NCBI RefSeq assembly: GCF_004769405.1
Contig: NZ_RQES01000003.1
Location: forward strand, 1-20,060
DNA: 20,060 nucleotides
Direction: 5' to 3'
DNA from: Leptospira selangorensis
GTDB taxonomy: Bacteria; Spirochaetota; Leptospiria; Leptospirales; Leptospiraceae
A model generated the notes under the pieces. It was not told where the DNA came from and did no database searches. It saw nothing but the letters and a program-made list of their open reading frames with translations. How positions within the stretch are numbered: position 1 is the stretch's first letter; every line of letters starts with the position of its first letter. The position numbers and the translations under genes were made by a program. Shown here in pieces: positions 6,674-14,011 of the stretch.

Positions 6674-6902
6674 TGCACCAGCATCTATATCATCTTCAAT
6701 TAAATCTTCTAAGGCTGTTGAGGATTTTCTACCTCCTCCGAATAAACTTGTTTTGAAAGAAGATAATTCGCGGGTAACGATAGTCTTGAGTAAAAAGAGT
6801 ATTTCATTCTTTAAAGAGGAATCTAAGAGATCTGGTGTACCTTATCAAACTATGATTAAAAAGGTTCTGGATTTATATACAGAACATTATGCTCATAAAT
6901 AA
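6648..6902 (+). CDS. brnA: BrnA-family antitoxin (C6)
   Basis: This gene encodes 84 residues. The start at 6648 lies inside the end of brnT. An in-frame ATG at 6594 exists but would put 18 unrelated residues in front of the family's Lys-rich start (MKKKIKYADAP). The N-terminal half is a flexible toxin-wrapping segment. The C-terminal half (RVTIVLSKKSISFFKEESKR, then SGVPYQTMIKKVLDLY) is a ribbon-helix-helix DNA-binding domain in which two subunits share a beta ribbon. It neutralises BrnT and is expected to repress the brnTA promoter. It stops 51 bases before attC7. Confidence 0.87.
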   Translation: MKKKIKYADAPASISSSIKSSKAVEDFLPPPNKLVLKEDNSRVTIVLSKKSISFFKEESKRSGVPYQTMIKKVLDLYTEHYAHK

Positions 6903-6953
6903 TTAATAGCGCCATCCCTGGCTTAATTTTGTTCTATTAACTGCAGAGCCGTC

Positions 6954-7108
6954 GCCTAACTGTCGGCTCTGACGCAGCGCTTCAGGATTGCTTCGCAACC
7001 TTCGCTTGGCCTTCGGCACATTTCGCTTTGTCACTCGCCTTGCGGTGGCAAGTCTCGCGCCAAGTGCTTACGCACTCGCGAAACGTCGTCAAGCCTTGGT
7101 CGTTAGTC
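6954..7108 (+). repeat. attC7 (ends C6)
   Basis: R'' is GCCTAAC and R' is GTTAGTC. The L boxes are class A (GGCTCTGACG with CGTCAAGCC). The interior matches attC1 closely, including the CACATTTCGCTTTGTCACT tract shared by most long sites. Confidence 0.93.
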
Positions 7109-7121
7109 GCCATAAATACAA

Positions 7122-7166
7122 TTCTCTATTAAAATGTGAATTTTCTATTTTCATTTTAATAGAGAG
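7122..7166. repeat. Long inverted repeat in leader of C7
   Basis: CTCTATTAAAATG (7124-7136) is the perfect reverse complement of CATTTTAATAGAG (7152-7164). One more base pair and a G.T pair extend it outward, and the loop is 15 bases, itself T-rich. It lies between attC7 and the gene at 7308. A strong AU-rich RNA hairpin or a protein-binding palindrome are both possible. Confidence 0.7.
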
Positions 7167-7274
7167 GGTTCCTAAAAAAAGAGCGACCTTGACACTGGCA
7201 CAAAATAATTACTTTGATAATTTCAGGATACTGACTTCTGAAATAAGAAAATTTTATAATTATTGAAAGAGAGA

Positions 7275-7300
7275 CGAGCCTCTTAGATAAGTGAGGTTCG
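7275..7300 (+). promoter_or_regulatory. Hairpin masking the ribosome site of the C7 gene
   Basis: CGAGCCTC (7275-7282) pairs with GAGGTTCG (7293-7300), eight pairs including one G.U, around a 10-base loop. The right arm contains GAGG, the only purine-rich ribosome-site candidate before the ATG at 7308. The folded leader would hide it. Confidence 0.45.
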
Positions 7301-7307
7301 AGTTCTT

Positions 7308-7634
7308 ATGAAAGATACAGATAAATACCATCAAATAATTGAAAACGCGAATGAATACCAAATTGTTGGCTTTAATTTTCAGGATGATTTATCTGATATA
7401 GAAAATTCATACATCGAACTGACCCTACAAAGACAAAATGAAATTACAAAATTAAAATTTGCTCAGCCTTCAGAAATAAGCATTGAATTAGGATTTCCGA
7501 ATCAAACCGGCGGGCTATGTGTTTTGGATATTTCCGATAGACAATGGGAAAATAAACTGATCGAAGTTACCGATTTCGAATCTAGCCAGGGAGCGATTCA
7601 TTTTCTTGCGAAATCCGTTGAACGAATTTCTTAG
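7308..7634 (+). CDS. Conserved hypothetical protein, 108 aa (C7)
   Basis: A small soluble protein, acidic and probably beta-rich. The middle and end (SIELGFPNQTGGLCVLDIS, then RQWENKLIEVTDFESSQGAI) resemble an unnamed family of about 100-130 residues. That family shares a GFP-x-x-x-GG-x-x-x-LD-x-S segment followed by V-x-DFE-x-S-x-G. No catalytic motif is seen. The start at 7308 is about 200 bases after attC7, an unusually long leader for this array, with two inverted repeats in it. It stops 20 bases before attC8. Confidence 0.75.
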   Translation: MKDTDKYHQIIENANEYQIVGFNFQDDLSDIENSYIELTLQRQNEITKLKFAQPSEISIELGFPNQTGGLCVLDISDRQWENKLIEVTDFESSQGAIHFLAKSVERIS

Positions 7635-7654
7635 GTATGAATGATATTTACGGC

Positions 7655-7807
7655 GACTAACTATCGGCTCTGACGCTTCGCTTCGGGATTGCTTCGCAAC
7701 CCTCGCTTGGCCTCCGGCACATTTCGCTTTGTCATTCGTCTTGCATAGCAAGCCTCATGCCAAGTCCTTCGGACTCGCAAAACGTCGTCAAGCCTTGGTC
7801 GTTAGAC
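7655..7807 (+). repeat. attC8 (ends C7)
   Basis: R'' is GACTAAC and R' is GTTAGAC. The L boxes are class A. The central part carries CAAGTCCTTCGGACTCG, a compact GTCC-ttc-GGAC hairpin also found in attC21. Confidence 0.93.
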
Positions 7808-7838
7808 GCCATCATTTAATTTTCATTTGAGAGAGAGA

Positions 7839-8531
7839 ATGTCAGAAATCAAAAGAATTCCTTGCGTACAATGCGGAAATGTAACAAAGCACACAGTTAA
7901 AGGGGAGTATAAAACAGAGGGATTTGCAGAAGGTCCAGATATAAGTTGGAAAAGCGAATATTTTATCTTGGAATGTAATGGTTGTGAAGAAGTTTCTTTT
8001 CTGAAAGTTTCTACCAATTCGGAGAATTTTACTTATAATGCAGATGGTTCAATTGAGAGTATAGAAACTATCAAGGTCTATCCTGAGAGAGAAGAGGGAA
8101 ATTTAGAATCAAAATATTTCCTTAATCTACCTCGTCAAATTGAAGAATTATTCTCAGAGACACTCGAAAGCTATAATAAAGAAAATTTAATTCTTTGTGC
8201 AGCGGGTCTTCGTGCCATTATTGAAGGTGTTTGTGCAGACCAAAAGATTAAAAAGGGTCCAGTTGAAGAAAAGGATAAGAATGGTCAAACCATAACGAGA
8301 CAAAAGGGAAATCTTGAGGGGAAAATTAATGGGTTAAAGCAGAAAGATTTACTCACCGAAAAGCAAGCCAATATTCTTCATCAACATCGTTTTTTGGGAA
8401 ACACCGCACTTCACAGATTGCAAAAACCTGATAAAGACAAGCTTAAGTTAGCTATAGAAATTTTAGAGCATATACTTGATGCAATATATTTAATTCCTAA
8501 AAAGGCGACTAACTTAAAAAGAAAGAAATGA
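7839..8531 (+). CDS. Zinc-ribbon DUF4145 (HEPN-like) protein, 230 aa (C8)
   Basis: The ATG at 7839 follows a GAGAGAG purine run. An in-frame TTG at 7827 is possible but would lose this site. Residues 9-12 (CVQC) and about 47-50 (CNGC) form a CxxC...CxxC zinc ribbon. The C-terminal half matches the DUF4145 pattern: LPRQIEELFSETLESY, ILCAAGLRAIIEGVC, then GKINGLKQKDLLT and RFLGNTALH. DUF4145 is a helical domain related to HEPN folds and common in restriction and defence neighbourhoods. RNase activity is not shown, and the Arg...Gly-Asn...His tract is the family's conserved feature. A second such protein lies in C22. Confidence 0.85.
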   Translation: MSEIKRIPCVQCGNVTKHTVKGEYKTEGFAEGPDISWKSEYFILECNGCEEVSFLKVSTNSENFTYNADGSIESIETIKVYPEREEGNLESKYFLNLPRQIEELFSETLESYNKENLILCAAGLRAIIEGVCADQKIKKGPVEEKDKNGQTITRQKGNLEGKINGLKQKDLLTEKQANILHQHRFLGNTALHRLQKPDKDKLKLAIEILEHILDAIYLIPKKATNLKRKK

Positions 8532-8535
8532 CGGC

Positions 8536-8689
8536 GTCTAACTATCGGCTCTGACGCTTCGCTTCGAGATTGCTACGCAACTCTCGCTTGGCCTTCGGCA
8601 CATTTCGCTTTGTCACTCGCCTTGCAGAGCAAGCCTCGCGCCAAGTGCTTGCGCACTCGCGAAACGTCGTCAAGCCTTGGTCGTTAGAC
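8536..8689 (+). repeat. attC9 (ends C8)
   Basis: R'' is GTCTAAC and R' is GTTAGAC. These happen to be exact complements because C8 and C9 open with the same R' type. The L boxes are class A. The gene upstream stops only 4 bases before this site. Confidence 0.93.
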
Positions 8690-8790
8690 GAAATAACCAT
8701 AAAGTTTAACGTATTAGCTAAAGTTCTATGTTGTTTTTTAAAGAGTTCGCTTTTAAGCTTATTTATATGGAAATATAAAGAACATTCACT

Positions 8791-9192
8791 ATGGAATTAA
8801 TTTTCGAAGTAATATGGGTGATAATTGTTGAAGTATTTGGAAAATACATAACTGACTCGATAACCAAGGATGTTATGGTGATATTGAGAAGATCGAAGTT
8901 CATGGAATCGTTCTTTTCTGTCATTGGTTATATTATTTTTGGATCAATAGTAGGTTATGTGAGCATGCTTGTTTTTCCAAAGTTTTTGCTTAAAAATCAT
9001 AGCTTGCAAATAGCAAATTTGATTTTTATTCCGATTATTTCCGCATTAATAATTTGTTTTGTCAGTAATTGGCGTAAAAAGATTTCCCTTTTTAGAATAG
9101 AATTTGAAATATTTATTTCTGCTTACGTGTTTGCTTTTACGGTATCATTTATTCGATATTGTTTTTTAGATGTAACAAAACCATTTTGGTAA
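8791..9192 (+). CDS. Small integral membrane protein, 133 aa (C9)
   Basis: Three likely membrane helices: about 42-62 (SVIGYIIFGSIVGYVSMLVF), 73-91 (IANLIFIPIISALIICFVS) and 108-126 (ISAYVFAFTVSFIRYCF), after an amphipathic N-terminus (MELIFEVIWVIIVEVFGKYI). The order resembles a conserved hypothetical membrane family with G-Y-x-x-x-G-x-x-x-G-x-x-S in the first helix and Y-x-F-A-F-x-x-x-x-x-R in the last. No function is known to me. The start at 8791 has no clear Shine-Dalgarno. Bases 8690-8790 between attC9 and the gene show nothing I can name. Confidence 0.78.
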   Translation: MELIFEVIWVIIVEVFGKYITDSITKDVMVILRRSKFMESFFSVIGYIIFGSIVGYVSMLVFPKFLLKNHSLQIANLIFIPIISALIICFVSNWRKKISLFRIEFEIFISAYVFAFTVSFIRYCFLDVTKPFW

Positions 9193-9196
9193 CGTT

Positions 9197-9210
9197 GTTA
9201 GAATTCTAAC
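9197..9210. repeat. Perfect 14-bp palindrome GTTAGAATTCTAAC
   Basis: The palindrome lies 4 bases after the C9 gene. Each half is the R-box core (GTTAG, CTAAC), so it resembles an attC reduced to its outer boxes. It is too short for a strong terminator and could be chance. Confidence 0.6.
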
Positions 9211-9234
9211 TTACTCGTAATGTATGGTTACTTC

Positions 9235-9387
9235 GTCTAACTGTCGGCTCTGACGCTGCGCTTCAGGATTGCTATGCAACCTTCGCTTGGCCTTCGGCAC
9301 ATTTCGCTTTGTCACTCGCCTTGCAGAGCAAGTCTCGCGCCAAGTTCTGCGAACACGCGAAACGTCGTCAAGCCTTGGTCGTTAGCC
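9235..9387 (+). repeat. attC10 (ends C9)
   Basis: R'' is GTCTAAC and R' is GTTAGCC. The L boxes are class A, and the left spacer is TGTC. The interior closely follows attC7 and attC18. Confidence 0.93.
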
Positions 9388-9417
9388 GCCATTATTTAAC
9401 TGCATTTATGAATTAAA

Positions 9418-10176
9418 ATGGTAACTTATATGATTGAAAAATTAAGAAAGTCTCCGTTAGTAATATCTGGAATACTTTCATTTGTCGAAATATTACTCTA
9501 TTTAGTAATATCAATATTTTCTTATGAAGGAGGCTGGGGAGTTCTTTTCTTTTTAGATTCTCGCTATTGGAAAGTATTACTTTCTGTTTTAAGTGACATG
9601 ATTATTGCAATAGCAACAACTTGGTATGTAGTTTTTACTTATTACATGCTTAAGATAAGCGACGAAGCTAGAAAATATTCATCGGAACCTTTTATTTCTA
9701 TTTCTTGGGCTACCTCAGAGACTGAGCAAGTTGAAAAAGTAGATAATCTCGATACTATATCTCAAATCATAATTCCTAAGATTGAATCAACTTTCAGTTT
9801 AGTATCTCCTGAAGAGCCACCTAAATTTGTAACTATTGAACTTGAGAATGTTAGAAGACCAGAGTGTAATTTATCTGAAATTACTTTTGAAGTAAAAATA
9901 TTACAACCTAAAGATTTCTCTTATGATTTTCAAAGTAAAAGAATTAGTTTTAATAAAGTGGGAATAAAAATAGCCGAATCTGAAAAGTTAAATATTACTA
10001 TATTATCTCTCCGAGATCTCCCAACTCAATTTGAAGTCGTTATCAAAATAATCTCTTTAAAATATTCTCCACGAGACGCTCACTCAATGATTACTGAATA
10101 TCATGGCCAACAAAGATACTCAGTGACAGGTACATATATTCTTCAAAGTAAACCAAAAATACAATTAAATGGATAA
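9418..10176 (+). CDS. Two-helix membrane protein with soluble domain, 252 aa (C10)
   Basis: Two membrane segments near the N-terminus, residues about 14-36 (LVISGILSFVEILLYLVISI) and 53-78 (LLSVLSDMIIAIATTWYVVF), precede a soluble beta-rich domain of about 170 residues. No family is recognised. The start at 9418 is followed by a second ATG four codons later (9430), and neither has a ribosome site. The stop overlaps the next gene by 8 bases, so the two are probably translationally coupled, making C10 one of the few operon-like cassettes. A membrane anchor working with the small downstream protein is an inference from coupling only. Confidence 0.78.
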   Translation: MVTYMIEKLRKSPLVISGILSFVEILLYLVISIFSYEGGWGVLFFLDSRYWKVLLSVLSDMIIAIATTWYVVFTYYMLKISDEARKYSSEPFISISWATSETEQVEKVDNLDTISQIIIPKIESTFSLVSPEEPPKFVTIELENVRRPECNLSEITFEVKILQPKDFSYDFQSKRISFNKVGIKIAESEKLNITILSLRDLPTQFEVVIKIISLKYSPRDAHSMITEYHGQQRYSVTGTYILQSKPKIQLNG

Positions 10177-10570
10177 CAAAATGGATAAAATTAAAGGCAA
10201 AATAGCTGCTATTATAACTAAAGATAGTGTAATTATTAATAAAGGACAAGCAGACGGAGTTGCGGAAGGGATGATCTTTGACGTAAGGTTAGAAATTCCA
10301 GAAATTATTGATCCCGACGATCCATCAAATCAATTAAAGGGGTTATTTTATACAAAAGGGAAAATTGAAATAACTCAAGTATATAAAAAAATGAGCTATG
10401 GTAATTTTAAACAGCATTTCGTGTTTAATCCAGGATCGGGTGGTTTAAGTCTGTCTTCAACTCGTGTTGATGAGAATTCGATCTTACTGAAAGAAGATTC
10501 TTGGGTTATAAAAAATGGGGACCCTGTTGAACAATATACTGAACAAGAGACAAAAAATAACGGCGGCTAA
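10169..10570 (+). CDS. Small beta-barrel-like protein, 133 aa (C10)
   Basis: The N-terminal 70 residues (GKIAAIITKDSVIINKGQAD, then GVAEGMIFDV) follow a repeated pattern of one strand, I-N-x-G-x-x-x-G-V-x-x-G and another strand. The pattern is known from FlgT-like C-terminal domains and related small barrels that bind cell-envelope partners. IDPDDPSNQLKGLFY gives the usual Asp-Pro loop. It has no signal peptide, so it is likely cytoplasmic. It is coupled to the upstream membrane protein by an 8-base overlap. Its TAA stop lies inside the R'' box of attC11, so the attC supplies the stop codon. An alternative start is ATG 10181. Confidence 0.75.
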   Translation: MDNKMDKIKGKIAAIITKDSVIINKGQADGVAEGMIFDVRLEIPEIIDPDDPSNQLKGLFYTKGKIEITQVYKKMSYGNFKQHFVFNPGSGGLSLSSTRVDENSILLKEDSWVIKNGDPVEQYTEQETKNNGG

Positions 10571-10705
10571 CTTACGGTGCTTCCGCTCCGCTTCGAGATT
10601 GCTTACGCAACTCTCGCTCGGGCTACGCCACATTTGCTTCTGTCACTTCGTTTGCATGAGCAAACTCGCGCCATCGCAAACGTCGGAACACCTTGGTCGT
10701 TAGGC
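10565..10705 (+). repeat. attC11 (ends C10)
   Basis: R'' is GGCTAAC and R' is GTTAGGC. The L boxes are class B, and the left spacer is TTAC. The R'' TAA is the stop codon of the upstream gene. Confidence 0.93.
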
Positions 10706-10758
10706 GTAATAACGCTTTCAATTTATGAAACAACAATAAATATAGTTCAAGGGTTAGA

Positions 10759-11280
10759 ATGAGAAAATCTATAATAACAATAATCAGTATATTCACATTT
10801 GAGTGTCTGCCGTATGGGAACATTAAAATAGTGAAAGATGATTATAAGAATCAAACAACTTATACTTTGGACTTATACGCTACTACGAATTATACGTTAA
10901 ATAATTTTGAAAAGGCAAAGCCATTATTTATGACGTTAACAAAAACAGTAAATGCAGGCTCGGAAACACTTATTAAGTGTTATCTTTCTTCTGAATTTTC
11001 GAATCACGAACAGCCACTGGGCCATTCAAGTTTTTTTAAATTAGATGATAAGAAGATTAAAATTAAATTTCAAAATACTAAAATTATTCCTAATGGAATA
11101 AGAAATTCCTCATTGAGCACACATGCGGCAGAATTTGTTCTTTCTAATGAATTAAAAAACGCATTATTAAATGCGAATAGTCTTTCCGTTCGATTTTATT
11201 CTGGTGAACTCCCATTCGATGCGGATTTTTCCTCAGGCGATTTGCGAGTTATTAAAGAATTAATAAATAACAGCCCATAG
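10759..11280 (+). CDS. Exported protein, lipoprotein-like signal, 173 aa (C11)
   Basis: AAGGG at 10749-10753 stands 5 bases before the ATG. The N-terminus, MRKSIITIISIFTFEC, is basic, then hydrophobic, then Cys16, so it resembles a short signal peptide with a loose lipobox (TFEC). The mature domain is beta-strand-rich (TLDLYATTNYTL, SLSVRFYSGELPF) and may be an immunoglobulin-like or other beta-sandwich; no family is recognised. Like C1 and C21, it would act at the envelope. It stops 13 bases before attC12. Confidence 0.75.
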   Translation: MRKSIITIISIFTFECLPYGNIKIVKDDYKNQTTYTLDLYATTNYTLNNFEKAKPLFMTLTKTVNAGSETLIKCYLSSEFSNHEQPLGHSSFFKLDDKKIKIKFQNTKIIPNGIRNSSLSTHAAEFVLSNELKNALLNANSLSVRFYSGELPFDADFSSGDLRVIKELINNSP

Positions 11281-11293
11281 AAAGCGTTACTAC

Positions 11294-11464
11294 GCCTAAC
11301 TGTCGGCTTATCGCTGCGCTTCGAGATTGCTTGCGCAACTCTCGCTTGGGCTACGCCACATTGGCTTCAGTCACGCCTTTTGCAAAAGCAAAAGATCGTG
11401 CCTGTTCCTAACGCCTCTTCGAGGCTCAGGAATTGCCAACGTCGATAACCCTTGGTCGTTAGGC
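11294..11464 (+). repeat. attC12 (ends C11)
   Basis: R'' is GCCTAAC and R' is GTTAGGC. The L boxes are class C with an extrahelical C. At 171 bp it is long, with the extra hairpin GCCTC-ttc-GAGGC, and very similar to attC3. Confidence 0.93.
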
Positions 11465-11501
11465 GACATTTTTTAAAATACATCTGAAATATGAAGGTTA
11501 T

Positions 11502-12287
11502 ATGAATCCGATTGAAACAATTCATAATGGATACAAATTCCGATCTCGATTGGAAGCTAGATGGGCAGTTTTTTTCGATAGCTTGAAAGTAACTTATGAT
11601 TACGAGAAGGAGGGCTACAATTTAGATGGTAGATGGTATTTGCCAGATTTTTGGATACCTATGTGGGATTGTTGGTTAGAGATCAAACCTGAAATTCCAA
11701 ATCTTCGCGATGTTAAAGAAGAATATTTTTTATGTAGTAAGCTTTGTAAACATACCGAGAAAAATGTAATATTAGTTGGAGGAAATCCTTGGAGCAAAGA
11801 TGAATCGATCGGATCATATCCAATTTATGAATTGGAATATGGAGTCGCTATCTTTAGTAGTCCTGCACTTATCAAAACTAAAATTAATCTGGATACTAGC
11901 AATTATAAAGATAAATCCATTAACATTGATGATCGACATCATGTAACTAGATTGAATGAATCTTTCTATTCAGAAGAACATTTATTGCCCGGAGTAATTG
12001 ATAGAGCAAAGGAACAATATCCCAAACTTTTTCCAGGTTCAATTCCTAACAAAGGTGAAATTACTGAATTAATTGAGGCGGATAAAAAGTATTACAAGCA
12101 TAAATATGGAGAAGAACATCCTCATTGGCAATATGGATTAGCAGAGGACAGACTTGGATTTTCAATTTTAAATAAAAAGATATACTATACGCCATTTGCA
12201 TCGGATATTCCTCAAGATTCAAAATTAACTGAAGCGTTTACTAAAGCAAGACAAGCGAGATTTAAAGAGAAGAATGGGGGTGATTAA
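11502..12287 (+). CDS. PD-(D/E)XK nuclease-like protein, 261 aa (C12)
   Basis: GAAGG at 11493-11497 precedes the ATG. The first 65 residues carry the signature of a restriction-endonuclease-like fold. YKFRSRLEARWAVFFDSL includes Glu18, YLPDF includes Asp49, and WLEIKP includes Glu60-Ile-Lys62. Together these give a plausible E...D...ExK metal-binding site. The same opening is common in phage and mobile-element proteins of this fold. The rest (DNFTW-type sequences absent; Lys/Tyr-rich) is not recognised and may be a specificity or partner domain. It is the only gene of its cassette, with no methylase, so the target and any self-protection are unknown. Confidence 0.85.
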   Translation: MNPIETIHNGYKFRSRLEARWAVFFDSLKVTYDYEKEGYNLDGRWYLPDFWIPMWDCWLEIKPEIPNLRDVKEEYFLCSKLCKHTEKNVILVGGNPWSKDESIGSYPIYELEYGVAIFSSPALIKTKINLDTSNYKDKSINIDDRHHVTRLNESFYSEEHLLPGVIDRAKEQYPKLFPGSIPNKGEITELIEADKKYYKHKYGEEHPHWQYGLAEDRLGFSILNKKIYYTPFASDIPQDSKLTEAFTKARQARFKEKNGGD

Positions 12288-12314
12288 AATTTCCTATTCG
12301 TGCGTAAAAACGTC

Positions 12315-12453
12315 GCCTAACTATCGGTGCTTCCGCAGCGCTTCGAGCTTGCTTCGCAACTCTCGCTTGGCCTCCGGCACATTTGCTTCCGTCACTTCGT
12401 TTGCAGAGCAAACTCGTGCCGTTGCAAACGTCGGAACACCTTGGTCGTTATAC
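12315..12453 (+). repeat. attC13 (ends C12)
   Basis: R'' is GCCTAAC and R' is GTTATAC. The L boxes are class B (GGTGCTTCCG with CGGAACACC), and the site is 139 bp. Confidence 0.93.
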
Positions 12454-12476
12454 GCCATTTGAAATATCTTATTAAT

Positions 12477-13016
12477 ATGAAAATAAAAAAAGAACAAAAG
12501 TTGTTCGCAATAATCGGAATACTTGTAGCTATATATATTTCTATACTATTATCAGGTAATGTTCCTTTAATTAAGTTTATAACTTTGACTGGTCGCTTCA
12601 TTTTCCCGCCTTTAGATACTACAGTATATCTTGATGATAAGTTAGAACGAGATGTTAGAGTTTTTGCAATTAATTCTATTTACGACCCATTTCGATTTGA
12701 AAAGCACGATCAACCTGTAAATGCTATTGTAGTTTGGATTCCAGATTTAGATTCACCATATGAACGTACTATTATATATATTAATCTAGATCGTATGATA
12801 GCTGGAGATGTAAATTTGAGTAAAAAAGAATATGATTTGTTTTTTTCGTGGATTCTTTTTCAATCTGACAACGGTCAGTATGTAGTTCCTTGGCAAGATG
12901 GTGTTAAAGGACGCGGGTTTGATCCGAATCTAAGAATTATTGGTAAAGATATAATTTTCAATTTACCAATTGGCTATCTTGGAAACGTTAATTCAATAAA
13001 GATAGTAAAGAATTAA
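12477..13016 (+). CDS. Membrane-anchored or exported hypothetical protein, 179 aa (C13)
   Basis: The start at 12477 is the first ATG after attC13; the frame extends back into attC but those codons are rejected. Residues about 8-26 (LFAIIGILVAIYISILL) form a signal anchor after a Lys-rich tip. The rest is a beta-rich domain (TVYLDDKLERDVRVFAINSI, then AIVVWIPDLDSPYERTIIYI) ending in IIGKDIIFNLPIGYLGNV. I recognise no family. The protein probably faces the periplasm. Confidence 0.72.
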   Translation: MKIKKEQKLFAIIGILVAIYISILLSGNVPLIKFITLTGRFIFPPLDTTVYLDDKLERDVRVFAINSIYDPFRFEKHDQPVNAIVVWIPDLDSPYERTIIYINLDRMIAGDVNLSKKEYDLFFSWILFQSDNGQYVVPWQDGVKGRGFDPNLRIIGKDIIFNLPIGYLGNVNSIKIVKN

Positions 13017-13030
13017 TTACTTCAAACGGC

Positions 13031-13182
13031 GTATAACTATCGGCTTGGCGTTACGCTTCGAGCTGCTTCGCACTCTCGCTCCAGGCTTCGCCACATTTCG
13101 CTTTGTCACTTGTCTTGCAGGGCAAGTCTCGTGCCAAGTGCTTACGCACTCGCGAAACGTCGCCAACCCTTGGTCGTTAAGC
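13031..13182 (+). repeat. attC14 (ends C13)
   Basis: R'' is GTATAAC and R' is GTTAAGC. The L boxes are class D: GGCTTGGCG faces CGCCAACCC, paired if one C is extrahelical. Confidence 0.92.
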
Positions 13183-13261
13183 GCAATGCTAAAAATTATC
13201 CTACGTAACTGTATTCTTTATATTTTAATAAAAGTTTCTAAGTTGGTAGACTCGGAGAAAA

Positions 13262-13816
13262 ATGGAAATTTCTGATCATTGTGCGATACTTAACTCAATC
13301 CTATTGGTAATAATATTCTTCTATCAAATGAATAAAAATCGCGTGTTACTTGATCGGATTAATCACCAGTCAAGTATGATTGATGAAACTAAAAGCTTGA
13401 TTGGGCAACAATCAACTGCAATTGATAGTCAAGGTAAAGTTGTCGAAACAGCTTTGAAATATTCTGAATCATTCTCTCCTGAAAAATTAGAAAAGATTAT
13501 TAGGAGAGAGGCTGAGTTAGAACAGAGAGAAGAAAGAGAAAAAATCATTGCTGAATATGATCAAAAGCTAATGAAAGCCGAACAGAATAGCTTATCTAGA
13601 ATGCAGGCAGAGGTAATAGTCAATCATATGGCAGACAATTACGTTGTCCCTATATTATTAGGTTTACTTCCGTTAGTTTTTGATATGCCTGTGGATGAAA
13701 GACGCGATTTTTTTGAGGGAATCAAAAATGAGAGCGCAAAAAAAATGATTGTGAACACATATGAAAAAATTCTAACAAAACTTCAAGAGATGAAAAATGC
13801 TGAAGAAGGTGAATAA
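13262..13816 (+). CDS. Membrane-anchored coiled-coil protein, 184 aa (C14)
   Basis: The start is supported by GGAG 4 bases upstream. Residues about 8-22 (AILNSILLVIIFFYQM) are a single membrane segment at the N-terminus. From about residue 30 to 112 the sequence is a long charged helix (INHQSSMIDETKSLIGQQST, then EKLEKIIRREAELEQREERE), very likely a coiled coil. A short hydrophobic helix (YVVPILLGLLPLVF) and a charged tail follow. It could be a membrane scaffold or sensor; no family is recognised. Bases 13183-13261 are a leader without a named signal. Confidence 0.72.
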   Translation: MEISDHCAILNSILLVIIFFYQMNKNRVLLDRINHQSSMIDETKSLIGQQSTAIDSQGKVVETALKYSESFSPEKLEKIIRREAELEQREEREKIIAEYDQKLMKAEQNSLSRMQAEVIVNHMADNYVVPILLGLLPLVFDMPVDERRDFFEGIKNESAKKMIVNTYEKILTKLQEMKNAEEGE

Positions 13817-13852
13817 GCTTTAGCTTTAAAATATCCTGAAGAATAGCACTGC

Positions 13853-13991
13853 GCTTAACTATCGGTGCTTCCGCTACGCTTCGAGCTTGCTTCGCAACTC
13901 TCGCTCGGGCTACGCCACATTTGCGTCTGTCACTTCGTTTGCAGAGCAAACTCGTGCCATTGCAAACGTCGGAACACCTTGGTCGTTAGGC
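13853..13991 (+). repeat. attC15 (ends C14)
   Basis: R'' is GCTTAAC and R' is GTTAGGC. The L boxes are class B. It is nearly identical to attC2 through its interior. Confidence 0.93.
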
Positions 13992-14011
13992 GCAATAAAT
14001 AAGGAATCATT

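Noticed and set aside
7192..7222. TTGACA as a promoter for the C7 gene
   Set aside because: No acceptable -10 box stands 16-18 bases downstream; the nearest TGATAAT-like word is too far.
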